Source of the DNA: UBA965 sp040396955
GTDB lineage: Bacteria; Chloroflexota; Chloroflexia; Chloroflexales; Roseiflexaceae
Length of the DNA: 64,000 nt
Direction: 5' to 3'
Assembly: GCA_040396955.1 (NCBI GenBank)
Contig: JBBAWX010000005.1
Span: 1 to 64,000, forward strand
The notes beneath the pieces were generated by a model that saw only the letters and a program-made list of their open reading frames with translations, made no database searches and was not told where the DNA came from. The translations under genes were made by a program, and so were the position numbers. Of the stretch, positions 35,160 to 43,065 are shown piece after piece (the stretch's first letter is position 1; each line of letters starts with the position of its first letter).

Positions 35160-35576
35160 ATGTCCATGCTCCGCATTCACACCCATGTACAACGCCCCAT
35201 TGCTACCGTCTGGCACCTTTGGACTGAGCCGGAACACATCTGCAAGTGGAATGCTGCTTCACCTGATTGGCACACCACACAGGCCAGCAACGATGTCCAC
35301 GTCGGTGGTCGGTTTTCATCCATCATGGCAGCCAAAGATGGGAGCATGTCGTTTGATTTTTGCGGGCAATACACGGCAGTCACCCCGCACCAACATCTCG
35401 CATACACGCTCGATGATGGCCGGCGAGTGACAGTCGATTTCCAGGCAGATGACACAGGCGTCACCATCGTTTCACACTTTGAGCCCGAGCAGACCCACCC
35501 ACCCGAGTTCCAGCAGGCCGGCTGGCAGGCGATTTTGCAGTCGTTTGCTGATTACGCAGCAACTCAAGCGGTCTAA
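35160..35576 (+). CDS. SRPBCC (AHSA1-like) domain protein
   Basis: A 138-aa START/Bet v1-fold protein of the activator-of-Hsp90-like group. It has VQRPIATVWHLWTEPEHICKW at the start, VGGRFSSIMAAKDG and FCGQYTAVTPHQHLAYTL in the middle, and GWQAILQSFADY at the end. These proteins bind hydrophobic ligands. ATG 35160 has AAGAGG upstream; ATG 35142 is possible. It ends the carbohydrate operon and overlaps the convergent nucleotidyltransferase gene by 4 bases. Confidence 0.85.
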   Translation: MSMLRIHTHVQRPIATVWHLWTEPEHICKWNAASPDWHTTQASNDVHVGGRFSSIMAAKDGSMSFDFCGQYTAVTPHQHLAYTLDDGRRVTVDFQADDTGVTIVSHFEPEQTHPPEFQQAGWQAILQSFADYAATQAV

Positions 35577-36403
35577 TCCAAGATTGCCGTCGTCTCCGCA
35601 ATCAGGATGGCAAGCTCTGCACAGGCCGCGGCTGGTTCGGAGCCAACCGTAGCACAGATGGAAGTAACACGTTGTTGATAGTGAGCAGGGCGCAGTGACA
35701 GGTGTTCAATGAACGCCACTGCGCCCTTTTCGTTGATGCAGTACTGCCGGTTGACCGCAAACAGGACCTGATTGAGACAGCTCACCGAGCGCACCACGTG
35801 GGCAAGCAGGTAGTAGGTGTCACCGCGCGACACCGCCTTGGTAGCAAGCTCGCACGAAAATCGCATTTCAAAACCAAATGTGCTGATGATGGTACGACGC
35901 AAACCATCGGGGTACTGCATCGCACGGTGTTTGAGTGCCAGCAACTCGCCCGTACCATCCCAGAGCAACTGGCAAATGGCCAACTCCCCCATGTACATCA
36001 CGTTGTGGTAGGCATGGGGATGGCCGGGTTGATAGTGAGAACTCAATGCACCAGCCTCGCACACAGCCACAACGTGGTGCACACGCTGAGTGTCACGCAA
36101 GATGATATCGACGGGGACGCCACTGATTGTCAACCAAGCCCCTCCGTTGACCCACGCACCCCAACCACCCGGTCCTGCCACAAGATTGCGACGATGTTCG
36201 TCGTCGTAGCGCTGGAGCACATCGTCGAGCTGTGGGATATCGAGATCCACCCGTGATCCGTAGTAGACACCAATGTCGACATCGGAATCTGGCGTGTGCA
36301 CGCCGCGGGCACGCGATCCACCTAGCACGATTGCGTCGACACCAGGCACTGCAGACACGTCGGTGACGAATGCCTGCATGTGTGTGTCTAAAAATTCCGC
36401 CAT
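35573..36403 (-). CDS. Nucleotidyltransferase-domain protein
   Basis: A 276-aa protein with the polymerase-beta-like signature GGSRARGVHTPDSDVDIGVYY (G-S-x10-D-x-D, residues about 28-48) and a third acidic residue in VPVDIILRD. Its C-terminal half is helical with Cys- and His-rich stretches, similar to aminoglycoside nucleotidyltransferase or DUF4037-type proteins. ATG 36403 follows GGAG; the frame is open to 36484 but no ribosome site supports that. A minus-strand TATACT near 36440 may be the -10. Substrate unknown. Confidence 0.75.
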   Translation of the reverse strand: MAEFLDTHMQAFVTDVSAVPGVDAIVLGGSRARGVHTPDSDVDIGVYYGSRVDLDIPQLDDVLQRYDDEHRRNLVAGPGGWGAWVNGGAWLTISGVPVDIILRDTQRVHHVVAVCEAGALSSHYQPGHPHAYHNVMYMGELAICQLLWDGTGELLALKHRAMQYPDGLRRTIISTFGFEMRFSCELATKAVSRGDTYYLLAHVVRSVSCLNQVLFAVNRQYCINEKGAVAFIEHLSLRPAHYQQRVTSICATVGSEPAAACAELAILIAETTAILD

Positions 36404-36472
36404 CGCATTGCTCCTTCCGTTGCTACGAAATTGCCAGTATAGCACGCCGTTGCGCCCTACATGCAACATTCT

Positions 36473-36504
36473 CGTTGACATCAACGTCTCTCACATGGTA
36501 TGAT
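36473..36504 (+). promoter_or_regulatory. ssrA promoter with palindrome over the -35
   Basis: -35 TTGACA (36475-36480), 18-nt spacer, -10 TATGAT (36499-36504); transcription would begin about 4 nt before the mature tmRNA end. The -35 lies inside a perfect 6-bp inverted repeat, CGTTGA (36473-36478), CA, TCAACG (36481-36486). Confidence 0.75.
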
Positions 36505-36514
36505 GAATCAGTAC

Positions 36515-36877
36515 GGGGATGTTTGGTTTTGACAGGGTAGAATCCTGTACAGCTGCGCGTCGAGCCGCCCAGTCTCGTTAAAGGGGCACCGGCATAACTG
36601 CCAAAAACATCAGCGCTCCGTCGTTCGCACGAACGACCGCGTTTGCTGCCTAACTAGGGAGCACGTTCACCACCCCTCGCCCGGCCGGGTGAGTGAACGT
36701 CAACGCCGGGCCGCTGCGAGAAAGCTGTTGTCGTATCTCGCCTAAGACAAGATGACTCGCGAGTTGACGGTTGGTCCGTTGTCCTATCAGCTCGCTAAAC
36801 ACTACAATGGACTACACGCGTAGGCGCTTGCAGTGCCTCTATTTTGGACGGGGGTTCGACTCCCCCCATCTCCACCA
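36515..36877 (+). ncRNA. ssrA: tmRNA (transfer-messenger RNA)
   Basis: A one-piece tmRNA of 363 nt. The 5' GGGGATG pairs with the 3' CATCTCC before ACCA (one G-U), forming the acceptor stem, and the T-arm GGGGGTTCGACTCCCC is present. The 5' end GGGGATGTTTGGTTTTGACA is typical. The tag ORF runs 36600-36653 and encodes AKNISAPSFARTTAFAA, then TAA and an adjacent TAG. It rescues stalled ribosomes with SmpB. The gene ends exactly at the first N of an assembly gap, so its 3' neighbourhood is unknown. Confidence 0.96.
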
Positions 36878-36977
36878 NNNNNNNNNNNNNNNNNNNNNNN
36901 NNNNNNNNNNNNNNNNNNNNNNNNNNNNNNNNNNNNNNNNNNNNNNNNNNNNNNNNNNNNNNNNNNNNNNNNNNNNN
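36878..36977. other. Assembly gap (100 N)
   Basis: A fixed-length run of 100 N, so its real size is unknown. It begins directly after the tmRNA CCA end and ends inside the last codons of the glycoside hydrolase gene. I see no repeated sequence on both sides. Confidence 0.98.
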
Positions 36978-38427
36978 GTAGCACTCTGTGCTGGCCAGAT
37001 GACCGGTTGCCTCAGATCAATACTCCCCTCGTCACGTACCTCTTGATCGATGCGGTAGCGCCAGACCTGTGCTTGGAGCGCCGACTTCCCAGCAATCACC
37101 AGTGGCATGGTGATGTCGGCTGTGCTTTGGTTGACCGCATGCACGGCTATGGTACCTTCATCATCACGAGTGGCCAACAAAAACAAATCGGGGTGCGCGC
37201 TACTCGCATGGATACGGATTGTGCCGAGTTTTTGGCACAGCAGATAACTCTGGTATATCGGCAACGGATCCGAGTTGTACGAGACTGGGCCAAACATGCC
37301 GATACCCTGTGCTTGGATGGCTCCCATGCAAAAATGTGCCACGATGGCACAATCAGCGGCAATCAGACGCGCCAACACATCGCTCCACCACAACGCATTG
37401 GCATATGAGTTCGTACCCGTTGTTGCGTCGACACGCCCACTCCAATCCGAGTTGGCTTCCGTAATCGCGAGGGGCACTTCGCGCCCAAGGTACTCGCGCA
37501 TCAATACGCGTGACTTGGCCACGCTCTCTTGCCAACGTGGCGGATCAGCACGCAATTGCGCTAGGGTCACAGGGGTCGCACCAAAGGGGTAGCGGTGCCA
37601 TGAGAGCATGTCGAGGTCAGTGACGCGTTTGAGGAAACCGCGTAACCAAGGCTCACCGGTGCTGTCGACGGGGTAGCCTTCGTCGGCATCAAATTGGCTG
37701 ATTTCGGGCCCCATGACCACAATTGAATCATCGACGGCTTTCATCGCACTCCGATAAGTAATGAAATCAGCCGCATAGTCGGCCACCGTGTAGCGCTCGG
37801 CACCGCGTTTTTTCACAAACAAATCGGGCTCATTCCCGATCGCCCAGTACTTGACCGCATACCGTTGCGTGACATTGGCGTACTCCACCAACGCTGCGGC
37901 ACGCTCGGGGCTCCCACCAAACAGACGTACGTGGATGCAGGGCTCAGCACCAACGGTACGACACATGGCAATGTATTCGTCGACCATTAATGGGGTCACG
38001 TCGTTTTCATCACCCCAGTTCCCACCTGGCCAACGAATCATGGCGAGTTGCACCGCTCGGCTCGCATCAAGATGCTCGCGGGCGAGTGTTTGCCACGGTC
38101 CCGTATTGCTTGCACGCACATAGGGGGATATGGGGCCATACTGAAAGTTGGGGTCGATGTAGCCATCAGGGTGTGGGCCAGGGGTGGGGCCNNNNNNNNN
38201 NNNNNNNNNNNNNNNNNNNNNNNNNNNNNNNNNNNNNNNNNNNNNNNNNNNNNNNNNNNNNNNNNNNNNNNNNNNNNNNNNNNNNNNNNNNCATACTGAA
38301 AGTTGGGGTCGATGTAGCCATCAGGGTGTGGGCCAGGGGTGGGGCCAGTCGTGGGTGACACAGAAGCATCTTGGCAGGCCATAAGTGGCCAAGTAAATAA
38401 CGTGACAAGCGCGCGACGTCGGTGCAT
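36978..38427 (-). CDS. Secreted glycoside hydrolase-like lipoprotein, split by a spurious gap; 3' end missing
   Basis: If the 38192-38291 gap and one copy of the flanking 55-bp repeat are removed, the frame is continuous for about 431 codons. The start ATG 38427 follows GGAGG and encodes a lipoprotein signal, MHRRRALVTLFTWPLMAC with the lipobox LMAC. The mature part is a TIM barrel of the GH-A clan type: RWPGGNWGDEND, acid/base Glu in IGNEPDLF and a candidate nucleophile Glu in LAITEANSDW. It resembles alpha-L-arabinofuranosidase-like (GH51/GH39-type) enzymes; the exact family is uncertain. The C-terminal end after WPAQSAT lies in the first gap, probably only a few residues. Confidence 0.7.
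38137..38191. repeat. 55-bp contig-end duplication, left copy
   Basis: It is identical to 38292-38346. Together the copies flank a 100-N gap and look like the overlapping ends of two contigs that the scaffolder failed to merge. Confidence 0.95.
38192..38291. other. Assembly gap (100 N), probably artefactual
   Basis: A run of 100 N flanked by two identical 55-bp sequences. Collapsing gap plus one copy (155 bp) restores a single open frame from the lipoprotein signal into the glycoside hydrolase barrel. Confidence 0.95.
38292..38346. repeat. 55-bp contig-end duplication, right copy
   Basis: Exact copy of 38137-38191; see the gap between them. Confidence 0.95.
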
Positions 38428-38502
38428 CGTTTCCTCCATAGACCAAAGTGTACATATGCGTGTTGTTTACTATTGTCGGATATCTCTGTTTATTTGACAA
38501 TT

Positions 38503-38546
38503 TCGTCAGTATTAACGAGAATGACACATCAAAATTTCTGTATACT
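38503..38546 (+). promoter_or_regulatory. Palindrome plus -10 (element A) upstream of the Thr/Pro lipoprotein
   Basis: An imperfect 16-bp palindrome, TCGTCAGTATTAACGA (38503-38518), then 22 nt, then TATACT (38541-38546). There is no -35 consensus, and the palindrome centre would lie about 42 bases before the transcription start, the place of a class II activator site. Element B at 39240-39283 has the same layout. Confidence 0.5.
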
Positions 38547-38583
38547 AATCATACACAACCGTCTTACCAAATTGGAGGATGAC

Positions 38584-39159
38584 ATGAGACGTGTAATCTT
38601 GCTGCTAACAGTAACAACACTCTTAATGGCATCATGTGGATCGCTGAGTGACACCGACCGCATTGCCACCCAAGTCGCAACAGCACTCGTTGCGACTCAA
38701 GCCGCACAAGATGCCATTGACACCGCCGTTGCCGCCACCATGGCAACAAATGCTGAAACCGAAAACTCGGAGTCAGAAGGTGATGCGGCGAGCGAAAATC
38801 CCACAGCAGCTCCTGCAAAGCCAACCGCCGCTTCAGTAGAGGCATCCACCCCAATTCCACCACCTGTAGCAACCGATACTCCTGTGCCGCCGGCAGCCAC
38901 AGCAACCCCAGTGTCGCCAGCAGACACAGCAACCCCAGTGCCGCCGGCAGCCACAGCAACCCCAGTGCCGCCAACAAACACCAAGTTACCTATTGTCAGC
39001 ACACTCACCAAACTTCCCCTAACAATTGTACTTCCAACATTTGTCTTATTTCCTTCAGCAACAGCAACAAAGATGCTCTACTTTCCGCCCACTGCAACAA
39101 AGTTGATTATCGTAATTCCCACTATTCAATTACCGTTGCTCCCAACACCTACTCCATAA
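38584..39159 (+). CDS. Thr/Pro-rich repeat lipoprotein
   Basis: A 191-aa secreted lipoprotein. The signal MRRVILLLTVTTLLMASC ends in the lipobox LMASC. The mature chain starts with an Ala/Thr-rich helical segment and then becomes low-complexity, with three near-identical TATPV(P/S)P(A) units encoded by tandem 27-bp DNA repeats, ending in PTPTP. Such Thr/Pro-rich spacers are common in Chloroflexota surface proteins. GGAGG precedes ATG 38584. No enzymatic domain is visible. A 17-bp hairpin terminator follows. Confidence 0.7.
   Translation: MRRVILLLTVTTLLMASCGSLSDTDRIATQVATALVATQAAQDAIDTAVAATMATNAETENSESEGDAASENPTAAPAKPTAASVEASTPIPPPVATDTPVPPAATATPVSPADTATPVPPAATATPVPPTNTKLPIVSTLTKLPLTIVLPTFVLFPSATATKMLYFPPTATKLIIVIPTIQLPLLPTPTP
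38887..38967 (+). repeat. Three tandem 27-bp repeats inside the lipoprotein gene
   Basis: Units at 38887-38913, 38914-38940 and 38941-38967. The first and third are identical; the middle differs at three positions. The 27-bp period keeps the reading frame, so copy number may vary between strains. Confidence 0.9.
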
Positions 39160-39177
39160 TCATCCCATTCAGTTCAT

Positions 39178-39217
39178 AAAACAACACCGGTGGTATGCGA
39201 ACCACCGGTGTTGTTTT
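39178..39217. terminator. 17-bp perfect hairpin terminator after the lipoprotein gene
   Basis: The stem 39178-39194 pairs with 39201-39217 (loop ATGCGA). It has A-tracts before and a T-tract (GTTGTTTT) at the end, so it can act in both directions. Confidence 0.85.
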
Positions 39218-39239
39218 GCAAACGCGACCAGAGCAACTT

Positions 39240-39283
39240 TCGTCAATAATAACGAAAATGTAATATGCAAACGTTCTTATACT
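39240..39283 (+). promoter_or_regulatory. Palindrome plus -10 (element B) upstream of the ABA4-like gene
   Basis: TCGTCAATAATAACGA (39240-39255), 22 nt, then TATACT (39278-39283), matching element A in sequence and spacing. The rest of the stretch to 39458 holds a 7-bp hairpin (CCCTACC 39423-39429 with GGTAGGG 39433-39439) just upstream of the ribosome site. It also holds a 58-codon frame starting at 39304 without a ribosome site. Confidence 0.5.
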
Positions 39284-39458
39284 AGTGGTACATACTCTGT
39301 ACGATGATTTGGACATTTGTGATACTGCTTTTCATATCAGTGGAAGAACACTTGACTCAGATTGTGCCGGTCATGAAGACAGTTCGTCTTGCACATCATC
39401 AGACCACAGTTGCAAATCGAATCCCTACCTATGGTAGGGGTAATCTCCCGAGGTCACC

Positions 39459-39884
39459 ATGGAACAAATTTTCCTATTGAGCAATCTAGTCGTACTCCCG
39501 TTTTGGGGAATAATGATCATCGCTCCGCAGTGGCAAACGGGACGACGCATCATGAGTTCGGTTCTTGTCTTTGTGCCACTCACCCTTCTCTACAGCTGGA
39601 TCGTCCTTCCCATGCTTCCCGGTTTACTGCCTGCATTGGCACGTCCGGAATTAAGTGTCATCACGGCGATGCTCAACAATCCGAGTGGCGCAACCGTGGC
39701 GTGGATTCATTTTTTGGCATTTGATTTGTTTGTGGGACGCTGGCAGTACCACGACGCACAACAACATCACATCCCCGCCTGGATGCTCCGCATCACGTTG
39801 CTTTGCACCTTCATGGCCGGACCATTTGGACTGTTGCTCTACATCATTGTACGCAGTCGCATGCTTCGTTCGCTATCGTGGTAG
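39459..39884 (+). CDS. ABA4-like membrane protein
   Basis: A 141-aa protein with four hydrophobic helices. WIHFLAFDLFVGRWQYHDA (about residues 86-104) and the following GPFGLLLYIIVR match the ABA4-like family (DUF4281), named after a plant protein needed for neoxanthin synthesis. The bacterial role is not established. GAGG lies 6 nt before ATG 39459. It shares a promoter-proximal palindrome with the lipoprotein gene upstream. Confidence 0.8.
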   Translation: MEQIFLLSNLVVLPFWGIMIIAPQWQTGRRIMSSVLVFVPLTLLYSWIVLPMLPGLLPALARPELSVITAMLNNPSGATVAWIHFLAFDLFVGRWQYHDAQQHHIPAWMLRITLLCTFMAGPFGLLLYIIVRSRMLRSLSW

Positions 39885-39962
39885 TCACGCACATCGACAT
39901 CGACGAGGTATTGTTAAAAATCACACCTCCTGTTCCTTACGTTCAACTCTGAGAGGTACAAA

Positions 39963-40880
39963 ATGGGTCTGTTCGACATCTTTCATCGCCCAAGTGGCCA
40001 AGAGCACCTCCTGCGCGAGCTCCTAGAGGAGCAACGCAAATTGCACCAACGCATCGATGAACTGGTACATCACATACAGACACAGTCACCAACGGCGAGC
40101 AAAACCAGCATCAGCAACACCCTCAAGGTGAGCAAGATTGTCAACGATGATCAGCTCCACGATGTCGTGCATATTGCGCAGTTTTTGCAAGAACGTGGCA
40201 TTCACATCAAGACACGGCGCATGGCGCAGTCCTACGATGCCGTCTACGATGAGCTGGCCAATTTCATGGGCAACAAGTACGATAATATTTCACTGTTGCT
40301 CGACAACATCAAGAAACACATGCAAAAAAGCACCCTGTTTCGGCTTAACATTGGCAATCATAGTCAACAGGCAATTGCTGACATGACGTTGCTGTGCAAC
40401 AAACTCCACGAGCTGGCATTATTGACGCATTACCACTACCTGCGGTCGCCGTCGTATCTCATCAATGCCCGCCCGAGTAATGCCCCCATCGTACAAAACT
40501 TTTTTTCGGGACAATGGCTCGAACGCTATGTCACTCAGATGGTCTATGAAATCGTAGAGACGCACCAGATTGAGACATTTGAGTGCATTACCAATGCGCA
40601 AATTATGCTCGCAAACGGCGATAGTTTTGAGTTTGATGTAATGTTTTATGTCAACAATCGTATCTATTGGCTTGAAAGTAAGACGGGCAATTACCAAGAT
40701 CATATCGGCAAGTACAGTCGTTTTGCTGAAATCTTGAATCTGCCGATGCATCAGGCCATGATGGTATTGCCCGACGCACATGAATCACTGACGTTGAATT
40801 TGTCACGGCTCTTTCACATGCATGTCGTCAACTTGCCGTTGCTTCACCAACATCTCGAATACGAGATGACACGACCGTAG
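39963..40880 (+). CDS. Stand-alone PD-(D/E)XK nuclease-like protein (Card1/DUF1887-like C-terminus)
   Basis: A 305-aa protein. Residues 12-40 form a predicted coiled coil (ELLEEQRKLHQRIDEL) and residues 90-170 are helical with YDAVYDELANFMGNKYDNIS. The C-terminal domain begins with GQWLERYV (Glu187) and carries FEFDVMF (Asp225) and WLESKTG (Glu238-x-Lys240), the catalytic core order of restriction-like nucleases. The phrase W-L-E-x-Y-V...E-x-D-V...N-R-x-Y-x-x-E-(C/S)-K-T-G is that of the nuclease part of Card1/Can2-type CRISPR ancillary proteins, but no CARF domain and no CRISPR array are present. GAGAGG precedes the ATG. Confidence 0.6.
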   Translation: MGLFDIFHRPSGQEHLLRELLEEQRKLHQRIDELVHHIQTQSPTASKTSISNTLKVSKIVNDDQLHDVVHIAQFLQERGIHIKTRRMAQSYDAVYDELANFMGNKYDNISLLLDNIKKHMQKSTLFRLNIGNHSQQAIADMTLLCNKLHELALLTHYHYLRSPSYLINARPSNAPIVQNFFSGQWLERYVTQMVYEIVETHQIETFECITNAQIMLANGDSFEFDVMFYVNNRIYWLESKTGNYQDHIGKYSRFAEILNLPMHQAMMVLPDAHESLTLNLSRLFHMHVVNLPLLHQHLEYEMTRP

Positions 40881-40943
40881 TAACCCGTGTGGGTATGGTA
40901 GGATGAGCACAACACCGGAGAAATAGCGAGCGGATGGATCGAC

Positions 40944-41999
40944 ATGCAGTTCGAAGAGTACATTGTGCATCATCAAACACGGGGAACGCTGCCAGGATTG
41001 GTTATCGCCCATCAGCATGGATATGCCGACCCTGTAATCCATGTATTTGGTCAAGATGGCAACCAACACCCACTTTTGGCGACGAGCATATTCCCGGTCG
41101 CGTCTATTACCAAGCTCGCACTCGCCATTGCGGTCCTCCGCCTCGGAGAAACTAAGCAACTCGAACTCACCGCCTCGGTCGGTGCGTACTGCGACGACAT
41201 TCATCCGTCCGGAGCCGATCGCACCATCGCGAGCTTACTCTGCCACTGTGCCGGGTATGCCCTCGATTTGCCCGATAAGGAGGGGCGCTATGCCCGCGGA
41301 TTATCGTGGCCGGCACTCGCACAAGAGTGCCTCGCAACTGCACCAGCAACAGCGGCCTGGCAACAGGTGCAATACAGCAACCTGGGCTACGGCATCTTAG
41401 GGGTGGTAGTCGAACGCATCACTCGGTGGAGCTGCGCAGAGGCGCTACAGCGCTTGGTTTTTCAGCCACTTGGGATACAGGCATGGCTCGGAGTACCACC
41501 TGCACCCTTCCATACCGCTCAGATTGGTGATGTGCGTGGGCGTCATACAGGGACAGAGCTTGAAACCTTCAATTCGCACTTCTGGCAATCACTTGCACTA
41601 CCATGGGGCGGGCTATGTACCGATGTCACAGGGGCGCTCACACTAGTACGTGCCTTTCTCCCGCACACGGGGTTCTTGAGTGCCGAATATTGCGACATTG
41701 CCACGAGTGATCATACCCGGCAATTGCCTGGTGGCTTCATGCCACCGCTCACCTGGCCGCAAAGCCCGTGGGGTCTCGGCCCAGAACGACGTGGCACCAA
41801 GCATCCGCACTGGGTGGATTCTTCGTTTCCAGCCCATTCGTACGGCCATAGCGGCGCATCTGGCATGCTGGTCTGGAGCGATCCCGACCATCTGTTGAGT
41901 GTGGCAATACTCGGGGCGCGAGCTGCCGACGGTGGCTGGTTGTTGCGCCATGGTCCCACATTGACCCGACTTGTGCGCCAGATGGTCCTTGGCGCATGA
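40944..41999 (+). CDS. Beta-lactamase-fold serine hydrolase
   Basis: A 351-aa class C beta-lactamase/esterase-like protein. The catalytic S-x-x-K is in PVASITKLA (about residue 54), Y-x-N is YSNLGYG (about 149), and the third element is HSGASG (about 303). No signal peptide is visible, so it may be cytoplasmic. Family members act as esterases, peptidases or unknown hydrolases; drug resistance should not be assumed. Confidence 0.85.
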   Translation: MQFEEYIVHHQTRGTLPGLVIAHQHGYADPVIHVFGQDGNQHPLLATSIFPVASITKLALAIAVLRLGETKQLELTASVGAYCDDIHPSGADRTIASLLCHCAGYALDLPDKEGRYARGLSWPALAQECLATAPATAAWQQVQYSNLGYGILGVVVERITRWSCAEALQRLVFQPLGIQAWLGVPPAPFHTAQIGDVRGRHTGTELETFNSHFWQSLALPWGGLCTDVTGALTLVRAFLPHTGFLSAEYCDIATSDHTRQLPGGFMPPLTWPQSPWGLGPERRGTKHPHWVDSSFPAHSYGHSGASGMLVWSDPDHLLSVAILGARAADGGWLLRHGPTLTRLVRQMVLGA

Positions 42000-42007
42000 C
42001 GTGGTGA

Positions 42008-42058
42008 TTTGACTTTTTAATGAAAGTAACTATCATTATAAGTGGTAGTCACTTTCAT
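42008..42058 (+). promoter_or_regulatory. Promoter with 16-7-16 inverted-repeat operator for the metal ABC operon
   Basis: -35 TTGACT (42008-42013), 17-nt spacer, -10 TATCAT (42031-42036). An inverted repeat of two 16-bp arms matching at 14 of 16 positions (42020-42035 and 42043-42058, core ATGAAAGT...ACTTTCAT) covers the spacer, the -10 and the start site. A metal-responsive repressor of the Fur/Zur or MntR type is expected from the genes that follow. Confidence 0.8.
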
Positions 42059-42074
42059 TTAGAAGGCAAAGATA

Positions 42075-43028
42075 ATGAATTTCGTTCTCCGCGGGCTCAT
42101 CATTGGTGCCATATTTCTCAGCAGTTGTAGCATCAACCCGACCAGCGGCACAGCTCCTGAGCCCAGCATTGTCACAAGTTTTAGCATTTTGGCAGACATC
42201 ACCACACACATCGTGGGAGACACGATACCGGTCGTCAGCATCGTCGCTGCGGACAACGACACACATGCATTTGAGCCCAGCCCTGCAGATGCGGCACGGG
42301 TGGCCGATGCCACGGTCGTGGTCACCCTAGGGCTAGAGTTCGAGGGATGGTTTGACGACATGTACGCTGCCTCAGGGAGCACCGCGCCCGTCATCGTCGC
42401 AAGTACGCCGCTGACGCCGCTTCCAGCTGACGATCATGAAGCAGAGGCGCACAGCGACGAAGGGCATGCGGAGGACGAAGCCGGCCACGGTGAATACGAC
42501 CCACATGTGTGGCAAGACGTCAGCAATGTCAGTAGCATGGTCGCCTACCTAGCCACTGAATTGAGTGCACAATTCCCTGAGCATGCCAGCACCTTTGCAC
42601 GCAACGCAGCGCAGTACCAGGCCGAACTAACGGCACTTGACCAAGAAATTATGGCACTCAGCCAAGAAATCCCTGCAGAGCGACGCTTGCTCATCACCAA
42701 TCACGATACATTCGGGTATTTTGCAGCACGCTACGGGTACACGATTGTAGATTCGGTACTCGGCTCGGTAACCACCGAAGGCGGCGACCCTGGTGCCACT
42801 CAAATCGCGGCACTCGCAGACTCCGTCCAGAAATTAGGCATTCGCACGATATTTGTGGAAAACACCAGCAACACGCAGATTAGTGAAAACCTAGCCACAG
42901 AGGCAGGGATTACCCTCGCACCACCGCTCTACACGGATGCCCTCGGCAACGCTGACAGTAGCGGTGCGACGTATGTAGCGATGATGCGGTACAATATCCA
43001 GACGATTCACACTGCACTCATGCCGTAG
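42075..43028 (+). CDS. Metal-binding ABC transporter lipoprotein (zinc or manganese)
   Basis: A 317-aa cluster A-I (ZnuA/TroA-like) substrate-binding lipoprotein. The lipobox is LSSC after a short signal. Metal ligands are expected at His in NDTHAFEPSP, His in YDPHVWQD, His in TNHDTFGYF and Asp or Glu near the C-terminus. A His/Asp/Glu-rich loop (about residues 115-140) precedes YDPHVW, a feature of zinc-specific ZnuA proteins, so zinc is favoured over manganese. AGAAGG precedes ATG 42075. It is the first gene of an ABC operon behind a palindromic operator. Confidence 0.92.
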   Translation: MNFVLRGLIIGAIFLSSCSINPTSGTAPEPSIVTSFSILADITTHIVGDTIPVVSIVAADNDTHAFEPSPADAARVADATVVVTLGLEFEGWFDDMYAASGSTAPVIVASTPLTPLPADDHEAEAHSDEGHAEDEAGHGEYDPHVWQDVSNVSSMVAYLATELSAQFPEHASTFARNAAQYQAELTALDQEIMALSQEIPAERRLLITNHDTFGYFAARYGYTIVDSVLGSVTTEGGDPGATQIAALADSVQKLGIRTIFVENTSNTQISENLATEAGITLAPPLYTDALGNADSSGATYVAMMRYNIQTIHTALMP

Positions 43029-43065
43029 TTGCCCTGGGGGCAACCGCATGGAGAGGCGATATCCC

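Noticed and set aside
36771..38439. Open frames that read through the N runs
   Set aside because: The N bases translate as unknown residues, so these frames are artefacts of the gaps. Only the glycoside hydrolase frame is supported.
38887..38967. A CRISPR-like repeat
   Set aside because: The three 27-bp units are directly adjacent without spacers and encode TATPV-type peptide repeats in frame.
39304..39480. A 58-codon frame (MIWTFVILLF...) between element B and the ABA4-like gene
   Set aside because: It lacks a ribosome site and overlaps the ABA4-like start in another frame. It could be a tiny membrane peptide but is not supported well enough to call.
40944..41999. The beta-lactamase-fold protein as a drug-resistance gene
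   Set aside because: S-x-x-K, Y-x-N and H-x-G motifs are shared by many esterases and peptidases, no signal peptide is visible, and the context is not a resistance locus.
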